This document shows, piece after piece, positions 46,236 through 54,805 of a stretch of DNA of 64,000 nucleotides. Below the pieces are notes generated by a model that was given only the letters and a program-made list of their open reading frames with translations, searched no databases and was not told where the DNA came from. Both the position numbers and the translations under genes were made by a program. The stretch is from a bacterium (lineage in GTDB: Bacteria > Planctomycetota > UBA1135 > UBA2386): positions 62,001-126,000 of the forward strand of contig JAUILN010000019.1 of assembly GCA_030432695.1 (NCBI GenBank), read 5' to 3'. Numbering within the stretch: the first letter of the stretch is position 1; the number at the start of each line of letters is the position of its first letter.

Positions 46236-46889
46236 ATGATGGAAGCAGTTCGCATCGCCTGGCGCGACACCGGAGCCCTGCTCGAGCAGATCCTCGCGGT
46301 CGGCAAGTGCGCTCCGGCACGGTCGGGGACGTTCCGGGTCACGCTTCCCGGCCGCACGGAATCCATGACACTCCGGCCCGCCGCCTGCCTGCCGAGCCCC
46401 ACCGACGACGAGTCGGCCGCAGCCTGGATCGCGCGCTGCCCAGGATCGCTCGGGAACGAATGGGTCGTGCTGCTGCAGGCAGGAGCCGCCGCAGTCGGGG
46501 CCTGGGCCGACGGACGCCCGATCGACACCAAGGTCTTCAAGCGCTACGTCATCCGCGGCAACGGGCGCGCCCAGCCGACGCACCTGCGGGTCAAGGGCAA
46601 GTCGCGCTATGGCTCGCGGCTGCGGCTGCAGCAGGCCGACGCGCTGCTCGACGACCTCTGCGCGCGTCTCGCTGCCTGGGAGGAACAGGACGGCGCCGCG
46701 GACATGATCCACTGGAGCTGCGTGCCGCGGCTGTGGGACGATCTGCTGGCTCACCGTGCGCCTCCGCCACCGTTCACGCGTCACGATCCGCGATTGCGGA
46801 AGATTCGCATCGACGTGCGCGGACCGGGCGAGCAAGAGTTGTTGCGGGTGCGCCGTCAGCTGGAGATCACGCGACTCGTTCCGGAGTGA
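46236..46889 (+). CDS. Vms1/VLRF1-like release factor homologue
   Basis: 217 aa, cytoplasmic. The central part has VVLLQAGAAAVGAWADGRPI, then KVFKRYVIRGNGRAQPTHLR and KGKSRYGSRLRLQQADALL, which match the VLRF1 domain (an eRF1-domain-2 relative found in eukaryotic Vms1/ANKZF1 and in bacterial lineages). The glutamine of GRAQ sits where the catalytic Gln of GSQ/GGQ-type peptidyl-tRNA release is expected. The C-terminus PPPFTRHDPRLRKIRIDVR also fits bacterial family members as I remember them. It would free nascent chains from stalled large subunits. The family call rests on motif recall and needs a profile search. An alternative start is 46239. Confidence 0.65.
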   Translation: MMEAVRIAWRDTGALLEQILAVGKCAPARSGTFRVTLPGRTESMTLRPAACLPSPTDDESAAAWIARCPGSLGNEWVVLLQAGAAAVGAWADGRPIDTKVFKRYVIRGNGRAQPTHLRVKGKSRYGSRLRLQQADALLDDLCARLAAWEEQDGAADMIHWSCVPRLWDDLLAHRAPPPPFTRHDPRLRKIRIDVRGPGEQELLRVRRQLEITRLVPE

Positions 46890-46989
46890 CTCTTCGTCAA
46901 TCGACACCGTCGGACGGGAACTGCAGTTCCGGATTGCACAGGGAGTGGAGGCAGGCACAGGGCCTGCCCAACCGTTCCCAGGAGAATCC

Positions 46990-47433
46990 ATGATCCGCTT
47001 CCTGTTCGCGTTCGTCCTCGCGGCGGCGCCATCGTTCGCTCAAGACTCCGGTTTCCGTTGTTCGGACACCACGGTGGAGTTCGTCCCTACCCACATCACG
47101 TACGGCTCCATGGCCGAGTGCAGCGGCACGCAGGTGACCATCGGCAGCACCCACGTGGAACCGGTCCGCAACAAGTGCCCGCAGCTGGTCGTCGTGACGC
47201 CATCGCACTACGCACCCAAGCACTCGCCAGGTTGCAACACCGACGTCCGCGTCGCGAGCCAGAGCCCGATCGTGACCTACACGTTCCGATGCTCGGGTCA
47301 CTACCTGCTGATGTTCCGGCTGACCGCCGAGTGCGTGATGGTCGACAAACAGAACCTCGGCACGATCCCCAACCACACGACCATGCCGTGCGGGCAGGTC
47401 GCGGTGCAGACACCCACCAGTCACGGGGGCTGA
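46990..47433 (+). CDS. Small exported Cys-rich hypothetical protein
   Basis: 147 aa with a signal peptide (MIRFLFAFVLAAAPSFAQ) and a good ribosome site (AGGAGA). The mature part has seven cysteines (in FRCSD, AECSG, NKCPQ, PGCNT, FRCSGH, AECVMV, MPCGQ) and many Thr/Val, suggesting a disulfide-bonded beta-sheet domain. No family recognised. It is followed three bases later by the HEAT-repeat-like gene, so they are probably co-transcribed. Confidence 0.7.
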   Translation: MIRFLFAFVLAAAPSFAQDSGFRCSDTTVEFVPTHITYGSMAECSGTQVTIGSTHVEPVRNKCPQLVVVTPSHYAPKHSPGCNTDVRVASQSPIVTYTFRCSGHYLLMFRLTAECVMVDKQNLGTIPNHTTMPCGQVAVQTPTSHGG

Positions 47434-47436
47434 TCC

Positions 47437-48912
47437 ATGCGCCGCATCCTGATCCTCGGCGCGGCCACCGCGCTGTTGGTCGGACTGGGCGCGACCCTGG
47501 AATGGAGCACCACCGGACCCGGTCCGGTGCGTGCACCTTCGCAGGCGAACGCGACCACTCCGTCCCGTCCAGACCTCACGGCAGAGCCACATGCCGCGCA
47601 GCCGCGCACCATCGTCGAGGCAGTCGACCAGACCGCGATCCCAGGCTTCGGGATCACCTACGAGGCCGCGATCGAGTCCCTGATCGCTGCGGCAATGGAA
47701 CTCAATCGACGCGCCGATGCCGACGCCGACCAGGACGAGCTGGCGGCGATCGATGCAGAGGCGCGCGCGGTTCTCGCCCAGCTGCTTCACGAGGTGCGCA
47801 GTGCGCCCGAACGCGCCCTGCACGACCTGATCCTCCACTCCAGTCTGGCGACACCCGCTCCTCGACCGGTCCAAGTGCGGCGACTCGTGCTCTTGCGCGT
47901 GGTCCAAGAGGGTCTCGCATGGCGGCACGAGCGCCGTGCCGAACCGGCGATCCAGTCCTCGCTCGATACCCTGGTCGCGGCCTGCCTGGATCTCCTGCCG
48001 ACCGTCGCCACCTTGGTGACCGAACTCGGTGACGAGACGCTGGTCGAGCGGCCCTACCTCGGCGTCTACCACGAGTCTGCCGTGCTCGGCCTGTTCGAAC
48101 TCGCGAAGGGCGACGCGCACCTCGGCAGGACCGCCAGTGCGCTCTTGGTGACCCTTTGGCGCAACATGGAGCGCGAGGGAGCCCGCACCGCCGCGGAGAC
48201 CGCCAGCTTGGCCCTGTTGTTCGCCGAGGACGCATCGCCCTCCCGGCGCTCCGCGGCACTCGAGCATCTGCTCCGCAGCTCGGGAGGCCGATACCTCGCG
48301 GCAGCGCTCGAAGCGGTCCAGCGCTCCGGCGACCGAGACCTCGTCGACCGCTTCGCCAGCGTGGCGGCCGAGGTGCTCGAGCCGGCTACTGCTCTGTCGG
48401 TGCTCCGCTCGCTCGCCGAGTCACAGCGCGGCGCCTGCCTCGCCGCGCATCTGCAGCTCGCCCAGCGCGATCCGGGCGCGGTGCGCGAGGCCTACGAACT
48501 CCACCTCGCGGACGGCACCGCGCAGGCGTTCCGCCTCGGGTTGGTCCGGAGTGCGGGCTGGTCGCGCTGCGAGGACGCGATCGCACTGGCCCAGGAGGCA
48601 CTCGAGTCCGACCCCGACCCGCAGATCCGTCGCGACGCCTTGCTGGCGCTCGCGTCGGCCGCGACTGCCGAGCAGCTGGCACCATCGATCGAAGCCGTGC
48701 TCTCCGACCCGCGGCGCGCCAACGACCCGGCATGGATCGACGCGGTCGCAGGGGCCCTGGTCAACTCCAGGGGGCGCGGCAGCCTGGGGCTGATCGCCCG
48801 CCACGGGCCCCGGGTCGCTGCCGACTCACGGCTCGGCCCGGCATTCCGCGACCAACTGCTCGCCGCGCTCGAAGCGCGGATTCCCGAGTGGGGCTCCGGC
48901 GAGCAGCGGTAG
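47437..48912 (+). CDS. Exported or membrane-anchored HEAT-repeat-like protein
   Basis: 491 aa. An N-terminal hydrophobic anchor (MRRILILGAATALLVGLGAT) is followed by a Pro/Thr-rich linker and then an all-helical region. Repeated pairs of helices such as DPDPQIRRDALLALASAATA are typical of HEAT/armadillo-like solenoids, used for protein binding. No enzyme motif is visible. It follows the small Cys-rich gene with a 3-bp gap. Its end converges on rpmG with about 100 bp between, which contain a doubled ACCAACTCAGC. Confidence 0.7.
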   Translation: MRRILILGAATALLVGLGATLEWSTTGPGPVRAPSQANATTPSRPDLTAEPHAAQPRTIVEAVDQTAIPGFGITYEAAIESLIAAAMELNRRADADADQDELAAIDAEARAVLAQLLHEVRSAPERALHDLILHSSLATPAPRPVQVRRLVLLRVVQEGLAWRHERRAEPAIQSSLDTLVAACLDLLPTVATLVTELGDETLVERPYLGVYHESAVLGLFELAKGDAHLGRTASALLVTLWRNMEREGARTAAETASLALLFAEDASPSRRSAALEHLLRSSGGRYLAAALEAVQRSGDRDLVDRFASVAAEVLEPATALSVLRSLAESQRGACLAAHLQLAQRDPGAVREAYELHLADGTAQAFRLGLVRSAGWSRCEDAIALAQEALESDPDPQIRRDALLALASAATAEQLAPSIEAVLSDPRRANDPAWIDAVAGALVNSRGRGSLGLIARHGPRVAADSRLGPAFRDQLLAALEARIPEWGSGEQR

Positions 48913-49015
48913 GCGAAGGAGTCGGCGCCGGCGAACGAGGGGAGAAGGACGGGTCGAGCCGACCCCGCCGAATACCAACTCAGCCCCTGCCACCAACTCA
49001 GCGCCGATCACGCGC

Positions 49016-49180
49016 TCACTTCTTCTTCTCGTTGTGGAGCGTGTGCTTGCGCAGTCGCGGGCAGTACTTCTTCAGCTCCAGCTTCGGGGTGCCGGGCTTC
49101 TTGCGGATCGTGTAATTCCGGTCGCCGGACTCCGAGCAGACCAGGTGGACGATCTCGCGCTTCTTCTTGGGCTTGGCCAT
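49016..49180 (-). CDS. rpmG: 50S ribosomal protein L33
   Basis: A 54-aa protein beginning [20 protein letters not shown] and continuing with [20 protein letters not shown] and [14 protein letters not shown], the clear L33 pattern (TxKN-like YTIRKK and the [11 protein letters not shown] end). Only one cysteine of each usual CxxC pair remains (CSES and YCPR), so it is a zinc-free-type L33. It is a small basic large-subunit protein near the E site. It stands alone on the minus strand with its own promoter at 49222-49250. Confidence 0.95.
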   Translation of the reverse strand: MAKPKKKREIVHLVCSESGDRNYTIRKKPGTPKLELKKYCPRLRKHTLHNEKKK

Positions 49181-49221
49181 CAGGGTTCTCGCAGGTGTCT
49201 CGCCGCGATTTGGGGGCGGGG

Positions 49222-49250
49222 AGTCTAGCGACCGCGAGTGGCCGAGACAA
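49222..49250 (-). promoter_or_regulatory. Sigma-70-type promoter of rpmG
   Basis: On the minus strand TTGTCT (49245-49250) is followed after exactly 17 bases by TAGACT (49222-49227), a good -35/-10 pair 42 bases before the rpmG ATG. It implies that rpmG does not depend on the upstream structured region for transcription. Confidence 0.7.
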
Positions 49251-49324
49251 GCGGCCGGGCACGCCGATCACCGACGGCCGCAGAACTCGTCAGGAACGAC
49301 GACGCGCCCACCGAGAGAAGACGG

Positions 49325-49372
49325 GGCAGAGAAAAGACGAGGGGGCCCGGCTCCGAAGAACCGGACCCCCTC
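49325..49372 (-). terminator. Rho-independent terminator
   Basis: On the minus strand GAGGGGGTCCGG (49361-49372) and CCGGGCCCCCTC (49339-49350) form a 12-bp stem with one G-U pair, a 10-base loop and a U-rich tail GTCTTTTCTC. It would end a leftward transcript coming from 49373 or beyond, upstream of the rpmG promoter. Confidence 0.75.
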
Positions 49373-49545
49373 GACGTGTGCTGGGCTCCGCGGCCGGGGG
49401 GCTGCGGAGGTGCGCGGGCAACTTGACTCTGTGAGATGACTTCCCCGAAGGGTCTTTCGTCAGACCCCAGGTGAGAGCTGGAGCGTCGAAAGGGTCATCT
49501 CGAGCCGACAAAATCCCGCGAGCGGCGCAAATCGCTACAGTTTCT
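49339..49545 (-). ncRNA. Candidate free-standing structured RNA
   Basis: No protein frame is convincing here. On the minus strand a possible -10 TATAAC (49551-49556) lies in an AT-richer patch. Downstream comes an 8-bp closing stem GAGATGAC/GTCATCTC (ends about 49501 and 49433) that encloses three small hairpins: CTCCAG/CTGGGG, GGTCT/AGACC and CCC/GGG with a TTC loop. A CTCCGC/GCGGAG hairpin follows, and the terminator at 49325-49372 ends the unit. It does not resemble tRNA, tmRNA, SRP, RNase P or a riboswitch that I know. No good -35 is seen, so the 5' end is uncertain. Confidence 0.5.
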
Positions 49546-49670
49546 GCAGAGTTATACGGACAAACGGAACAGCTCTGATCTGCCCAGAGAACCTGGAGTT
49601 CGCCAGGTGGGCCCGGCACGAATCCATTCGTCAGGCATCCTGCCGACTCGGCATGCCGCGCCCGACATGC

Positions 49671-51749
49671 TCAGAACTTCAGCCGAACGGCCTCCACACG
49701 CAGATCGGAGGGCTGACCCGAGAGACCACGGTCGAAGCGGAGCACGAATTGGACGGCGTTCGCGCCAGGCATCGCCACCGCGGAGCCGACCCGCCAGGGA
49801 CTCGTCGAGAGCACGGCTCCCGCTGCGTCCAGCTCGGCGAATCGGGTGAACAGCACCACGGGCGTCGCGCCTGCGCGAACCGGCCCGGCCCCACCACCGA
49901 GGTCGGTGTAACGGACCGACAGGGCGTCCTGGACCGTGTAGACCTCGTATGCCAGCAGCGCTGGATCGGCACCCGGCGGCAGCGCGAACCAGGTCGAAGC
50001 CGCCACCGACTGCAGATCGACCGAGTTCAGGACCCGGATGTCCTGCCCCAGCGGCGCGGGCTCGATCAGGCCGAGCGCCCCTGGCGCCGGCAGCGGACCG
50101 GGGACCTCCAGGATCACTCGACCCGGAGCCCCATCACCCGCGGCCACGGCCGTCCCAGGAGTCAGCCGCAGATCCTCGGCTCGTCCTCCGGCCCCGCCGA
50201 GCGCTCCGATCCGTCCTTGATTGGAGAAGCTGCCGCGCACCTGCAGCAGGACGGTGCCGCCGCCACCGCCGCCGGCCGGTGCGCGCAGCAAGCCATCCGC
50301 GTCGGTCCGTGCGGCCCCATCTCCGCCGTCGGCGTGGAGTTCGCCCTGCGGCCCGACCGCGAAGTCCCCGGCGCAGGCGATCAGCACCGCGCCGCCGCCC
50401 CCACCTCCACCGGAGCCCGGCACGAACCGCGGGCTCGGAACCACCGAATCGTAGGCGTGGACCCCGCTGCCGCCGCCGCCACTCCCACCGATCAGCAGGT
50501 CGATCCGCGGATCGGCGATGGATGACGCGGTGAGCCAATGGCCGCCGCCCCCCGCATGAGGACCGACCCCAGCACCCGGAGCCCGAGTCGCGAGCGTGGT
50601 GCCCGGAGCTCCCGAGAGACGCGCGCCCCCGCCGCCGCCACCGCCTCCGGCGAACTGGTTCGAGAACAGGCCGAGGAAGTCGTAGCGGACCGCGAGCGGA
50701 TCCGCGGCGAGCGGCCAGGCTGACGAACCCGCCCCACCGGTGCCACTCAGCAACCCGTCGAGCGCGGCCCCGGGGAGCGCTCGGGCATCCCCCCCCGGAC
50801 GACCGTCGACACTGCCCTCCGGAACGCTGGCCAGGTCACCGCCCGCACCGCCCGCACCCCCGCCAGGCCCTGGGATCCCGCCCGCCTGCCCCATCGTCTC
50901 GCCGACCGCACCCGAGGCGATCGGCTGCGACAGGCCTCCGCAGTCGAGGACGCCGTCGATGCGCACCGCGCCCGTGACCAGGATGCGAGCCGGCACGTCA
51001 CCCTCGAAGCGCACCGTCACGCCCGCCGGCACGACGAAGTCGAGGAACTCGAAGAGGCCGTCGCGAACCCGGATCGGCGCACCGGTGAGTGTGGCCGACG
51101 CCGGAAAGGTCTGCCCGTCGGTCCGGAACACGTAAGCCCCGTCCCTGAGGGTGCCGTGGGCCGGATCGAAGGAGCCGAGCCGCGCGCTCCCACCGAACGT
51201 TCCGGGACGGATCACGCCGACCACGTCGGACGGCCAGGCGACCGCTCCGAGATCGGGATCGTGACCGAGCCCGCCATCGAAGGTCTCGACCAGTTCGGCC
51301 GCGGCGGGAGCGCCGACCGCGACGAACGACGCGCAGTTGGTGCCCGGAAGCCCCGGCGTCCCCGCGACCCCCTGTGCCGCCAGGTAGACGCCCTGCAGCC
51401 GCGTATCCAGCGGCAGGTCGATGCGCGCCTGCGCCGCACCTCGGCCGTTGAGCGGCAGATCGATGACGAACAGACCGCCGCGGACCGACAGGCAGTCGCT
51501 GGCGAAGAACGGCAGCACCACCGAGCCGACCTCCGGGGCCAGCAGCAGCGCGAACGGCACGGCACCCGGTCCACCGAGGACCACCGCGTCGACGCCGGTG
51601 CCGAGCGACCCGGAGCCACGGAACCGCAACAGCCCGGCGGGGCCTGGACCCTGCGCGGCCGCTTGCCCCGCGGGGACCAGCAACAGGACCGCCAGCGCGA
51701 GCACACGCGAAGCAGAGACGGAGGCGAGCAGCGAACCCATCGCGGACAT
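49671..51749 (-). CDS. Large secreted Gly-rich protein with N-terminal beta-sandwich module
   Basis: 692 aa with a signal peptide (ASRVLALAVLLLVPAGQAAA). Residues about 35-125 resemble the beta-domain found in other secreted proteins here (RFRGSGSLGTGVDAVVLGG, LPLDTRLQGVYLAAQGV). The middle (about 270-530) is very glycine-rich, with runs of G near 375 and repeated GGxGGxGG loops, like planctomycete surface or adhesin-like proteins. The end is a jelly-roll-like region (WRVGSAVAMPGANAVQFVLR). Probably extracellular or wall-associated. No enzyme motif. Start 51749; MGSLL at 51740 is an alternative. Confidence 0.85.
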   Translation of the reverse strand: MSAMGSLLASVSASRVLALAVLLLVPAGQAAAQGPGPAGLLRFRGSGSLGTGVDAVVLGGPGAVPFALLLAPEVGSVVLPFFASDCLSVRGGLFVIDLPLNGRGAAQARIDLPLDTRLQGVYLAAQGVAGTPGLPGTNCASFVAVGAPAAAELVETFDGGLGHDPDLGAVAWPSDVVGVIRPGTFGGSARLGSFDPAHGTLRDGAYVFRTDGQTFPASATLTGAPIRVRDGLFEFLDFVVPAGVTVRFEGDVPARILVTGAVRIDGVLDCGGLSQPIASGAVGETMGQAGGIPGPGGGAGGAGGDLASVPEGSVDGRPGGDARALPGAALDGLLSGTGGAGSSAWPLAADPLAVRYDFLGLFSNQFAGGGGGGGGARLSGAPGTTLATRAPGAGVGPHAGGGGHWLTASSIADPRIDLLIGGSGGGGSGVHAYDSVVPSPRFVPGSGGGGGGGAVLIACAGDFAVGPQGELHADGGDGAARTDADGLLRAPAGGGGGGTVLLQVRGSFSNQGRIGALGGAGGRAEDLRLTPGTAVAAGDGAPGRVILEVPGPLPAPGALGLIEPAPLGQDIRVLNSVDLQSVAASTWFALPPGADPALLAYEVYTVQDALSVRYTDLGGGAGPVRAGATPVVLFTRFAELDAAGAVLSTSPWRVGSAVAMPGANAVQFVLRFDRGLSGQPSDLRVEAVRLKF

Positions 51750-51878
51750 GGTAGCGACCGCGCGCGGCCGGACAGGCCCCGGCAGCGCTTCGCCACCGAC
51801 GCTCCCCCGAACAGGCGGCCCCTGGAGCTGCCTGCCTTATGCTCGTCACCCCGACACGGCCTCGCCGACCGGCCCGAC

Positions 51879-52664
51879 ATGGAACCAGGAACAGCCCTCG
51901 TCACCGGCGCCAGCCGCGGCATCGGCCGCGCGATCGCCGCGGCCCTCGCAGCCCGTGGCCAACGGGTGTTCCTGGTGGCCCGCGACGCCGAGGCCCTGGA
52001 AGCAGCAGCCACCGCGATCGCGGCGAGCACCGGTGCCGAAGCGCGCTGGGCCACCGCCGACCTCCGCGCGCCCGACGCCGCGGAACGACTGCTGGGTGCC
52101 TGCCACGACGTCTTCGGCCCACCGGGCATCGTGGTCAACAACGCCGGCACGGCCCCTACCGCACGCTTCGAGAAGACCGACGACGCGCTGCTCGACGAGG
52201 TCCTCGACCTCCATCTGCGCGCACCGCTCCGCCTGCTCCGCGCGGCACTCCCCGACCTGCGCGCCGCGCCCCAGGGCACCGCGGTGCAGGTCGCCTCGAC
52301 CGCCGGCCTGCGCGGCTTCGCCTACACCACCGCCTACACGGCTGCGAAGCACGCGATGGTCGGGATGACCCGCGCGCTCGCCGAGGAACTCGGGCCGGAC
52401 TCCAGTGTGCGGACCTACGCGGTCTGCCCGGGCTTCGTCGAGACCGACCTCACGCGCGACGCCGCGGCCACGCGCGGCCCCGAACACGCCGCCAAGGCGA
52501 TGCAGGCGATGGCCGCGATGAACCACATCGGCAGGATGCATCGCGTGGAGGAGGTCGCCGACGCGGTGGTCGAGCTGATCGTCCGCCGCCCTGCCGGCAC
52601 CATCCTCGACCTCGATAGCGAGCCGCCGTGCTTCGTCGAGTCCCGACCCGTCTCCCAGCCATGA
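51879..52664 (+). CDS. Short-chain dehydrogenase/reductase
   Basis: A 261-aa classical SDR. It has the NAD(P) loop TGASRGIGRAI (about 9-19), the NNAG motif, catalytic Ser in VASTAG and the YxxxK pair in AYTAAKHAMVG, and the PGFVETDLT segment. It probably oxidises or reduces a 3-hydroxyacyl-CoA or related alcohol. The stop overlaps the next start (ATGA), giving an operon with enoyl-CoA hydratase and acyl-CoA dehydrogenase, the set needed for a beta-oxidation-like sequence. Start MEPGTALVTGAS at 51879 fits the family. Confidence 0.9.
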   Translation: MEPGTALVTGASRGIGRAIAAALAARGQRVFLVARDAEALEAAATAIAASTGAEARWATADLRAPDAAERLLGACHDVFGPPGIVVNNAGTAPTARFEKTDDALLDEVLDLHLRAPLRLLRAALPDLRAAPQGTAVQVASTAGLRGFAYTTAYTAAKHAMVGMTRALAEELGPDSSVRTYAVCPGFVETDLTRDAAATRGPEHAAKAMQAMAAMNHIGRMHRVEEVADAVVELIVRRPAGTILDLDSEPPCFVESRPVSQP

Positions 52665-53482
52665 CCCGACCGACCTCCGCCCCCCGCGGCCCCTTCGACT
52701 TCCGCTTCGAGGTCGACGACCACGGCGTCGCCGTCCTCACCCTCGACCGCCCCGAGCGCCTCAACTCGCTGACCTTCGCGATCTACGCCCAGCTCGAGCG
52801 GCTGTTCGTCGACCTCGCCACCGACGACGAGGTCCGGGCCGTGGTGCTGACCGGCGCAGGCAAGGGCTTCTGCAGCGGCGGCGACGTCGACGACATCATC
52901 GGTGAGCTGTTCCAGCAGGAGCCGCACCAGACGCTGGCGTTCACGCGGATGACCGGCGCCGTGGTCCGCAACATGCTGCGCCTCGACAAGCCGATCGTCG
53001 CGGCGCTCAACGGCACCGCCGCCGGCGCCGGCGCGGTGCTCGCCCTCGCCAGCGACCTGCGGGTCCTGGCCGACACCGCGAAGTTCGCGTTCCTGTTCAC
53101 CAAGGTCGGGCTGACCGGTGCCGACATGGGCGCGGCCTGGCTGCTGCCGCGGATGATCGGCCACGGCCGCGCCGCCGAACTGCTGATGCTGGGCGACAAG
53201 ATCGGCGCCGAGGAGGCCTACCGCATCGGCCTCGCCAACCGCGTCGTCGCTCCCGACAAGGTGCTGGACGAAGCGCTCGCGCTGGCCCGCCGCCTCGCCG
53301 ACGGCCCGCGGCTGGCGATCGGCATGACCAAGCGCATGCTGGTCAACGAGTGGCCGATGGACCTCGAGTCGGCGATCGAGCAGGAGGCGCAGGCCCAGGC
53401 GATCCTGCTGCGCTGCCACGACCACCGCGAGTTCCACGCCGCGTGGTCGGCGGGTCGCCCGCCGCGCTTCGAAGGCCGCTGA
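52661..53482 (+). CDS. Enoyl-CoA hydratase/isomerase family protein
   Basis: A 273-aa crotonase-fold enzyme with VLTGAGKGFCSGGDVDDI (oxyanion hole, about 64-81) and NGTAAGAGAVLALASDLRV. The stretch FTKVGLTGADMGAAWLLPRM carries the catalytic-side glutamate position as alanine/asp-type, which occurs in several enoyl-CoA hydratase subgroups, including ones acting on aromatic or cyclic acyl-CoAs. It lies between the SDR and the acyl-CoA dehydrogenase. The exact substrate cannot be read from sequence. Confidence 0.88.
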   Translation: MTRPTSAPRGPFDFRFEVDDHGVAVLTLDRPERLNSLTFAIYAQLERLFVDLATDDEVRAVVLTGAGKGFCSGGDVDDIIGELFQQEPHQTLAFTRMTGAVVRNMLRLDKPIVAALNGTAAGAGAVLALASDLRVLADTAKFAFLFTKVGLTGADMGAAWLLPRMIGHGRAAELLMLGDKIGAEEAYRIGLANRVVAPDKVLDEALALARRLADGPRLAIGMTKRMLVNEWPMDLESAIEQEAQAQAILLRCHDHREFHAAWSAGRPPRFEGR

Positions 53483-53493
53483 GCCGCACCGCG

Positions 53494-54666
53494 ATGAACC
53501 AGCACTTCGATCCCTGCCTCCCCGACGGCGACCTGCCAGACGACCTCACCGCCTTCGCGCAACGCATCCGCGCCTTCGCCGCCGAGAAGTTGGCGCCGTT
53601 CGCACGCGAGATCGACGAGCGCAGGATCTTCCGCCGCGAGATGGTGGCCGACCTCGCTGCGGCGGGCATCCTCGGCGGGCCGCTCCTTCCCGCGCACGGT
53701 GGCGCCGGCTGGAGCGCCCTGCAACTCGCCCTCGCCCACGAGGAGATCGGCGCGGTCTGCGGCAATGCACGCGGCTTCCTTGCCGTGCAGACCGGCCTCG
53801 TCGCGCAATGCCTCGAGCGCTTCGGCAGCGAAGCACAGCAGGCCCATTGGCTGCCACGATTGAGCAGCGGCACCGCGATCGGCTCGTTCGGACTCACCGA
53901 GGAAGATGCCGGCTCCGACGTGGTGGCGCTCGGATGCCGCGCCACGCGCGACGGTGACGGCTACCGGATCAACGGCCACAAGATCTGGAACACCAATGGC
54001 GGCATCGCCGACGTGACGCTGGTGTTCGCCACCGTCGACCCGGCGGCGAAGCGCGACGGCATCACCGCGTTCCTGGTCGAGACCGACCGACCGGGCTTCG
54101 TGCGGAAGGACATGGACGGCGTCGACCTCGGCCACCGCGGCTCGAGCCACGCACGCCTCGAGTTCGAAGACGTCGCCGTCGGTCCCGACGCGGTCGTCGG
54201 CGGGATCGGCAGGGGCTTCGAGGTGGCGATGGGCGGACTGCACGCCGGCCGCCTCTCGGTGGCAGCGGGCGCCGTCGGCATCCAGCGCGCCGCGTTGGCC
54301 TGCGCACGCGAACACTGCCGGACCCGCGAACAGTTCGGCCGCTCCCTCGACCGCTTCCAGATGGTCCAGGAGCGCCTCGCCGACATGACGGTCGAACTGC
54401 TGGCGAGCCGCGCACTGGTCCATCGCTGCGCCGCCCGTCGCGATGCCGGCATCGAACACGCCGGCGATCTCGCCGCCGCCAAGCTCTACGCCACCGAGGC
54501 CGCGTCCCGCGCCGCCGACCAGGCGATCATGCTGCTCGGCGGCCGCGGCTACAGCAGCGCGGCCCCCGCCGAACGCCTGCTCCGCGACTCGCTGGGCCTG
54601 CGGATCTACGAGGGCACCTCGATGATCCAGAAGGGCCTGCTGGCGCGCGCGCTGAACGACGGCTGA
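53494..54666 (+). CDS. Acyl-CoA dehydrogenase
   Basis: A 390-aa FAD-dependent enzyme. The N-terminal helical domain (about 1-120), the beta-domain with GSFGLTEEDAGSDVVAL and IWNTNGGIADVTLVF, and the C-terminal helices with REQFGRSLDRFQMVQERLAD are all present. The base is Glu373 in RIYEGTSMIQ, as in medium- and short-chain members, so activity is likely. It is the third gene of the SDR operon (11-bp gap after the hydratase) and would introduce the double bond that the hydratase uses. A GCGCCGC/GCGGCGC hairpin (54673-54695) follows the stop. Confidence 0.93.
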   Translation: MNQHFDPCLPDGDLPDDLTAFAQRIRAFAAEKLAPFAREIDERRIFRREMVADLAAAGILGGPLLPAHGGAGWSALQLALAHEEIGAVCGNARGFLAVQTGLVAQCLERFGSEAQQAHWLPRLSSGTAIGSFGLTEEDAGSDVVALGCRATRDGDGYRINGHKIWNTNGGIADVTLVFATVDPAAKRDGITAFLVETDRPGFVRKDMDGVDLGHRGSSHARLEFEDVAVGPDAVVGGIGRGFEVAMGGLHAGRLSVAAGAVGIQRAALACAREHCRTREQFGRSLDRFQMVQERLADMTVELLASRALVHRCAARRDAGIEHAGDLAAAKLYATEAASRAADQAIMLLGGRGYSSAAPAERLLRDSLGLRIYEGTSMIQKGLLARALNDG

Positions 54667-54672
54667 TGCGCT

Positions 54673-54695
54673 GCGCCGCGTAACTCTTGCGGCGC
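54673..54695. other. Hairpin after the acyl-CoA dehydrogenase stop
   Basis: A perfect 7-bp stem GCGCCGC/GCGGCGC with a 9-base loop, seven bases after the stop codon. It lacks a following U-run, so termination is possible but not typical. A second stem CGAGCC/GGCTCG lies at about 54725-54745. Confidence 0.55.
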
Positions 54696-54805
54696 GAAGC
54701 GGAACCGCCGCCGAGCAGATCGGACGAGCCACTTGTCGTCGGCTCGCGTAGGGCCTCCACTCGTTCATACGGAGGAATGATCCTCCCCTGCCCTTTCTCT
54801 ACAGC

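Noticed and set aside
49290-49619. 109-codon leftward frame in the region before rpmG
   Set aside because: No protein-like pattern; it overlaps a terminator and stems that fit an RNA better.
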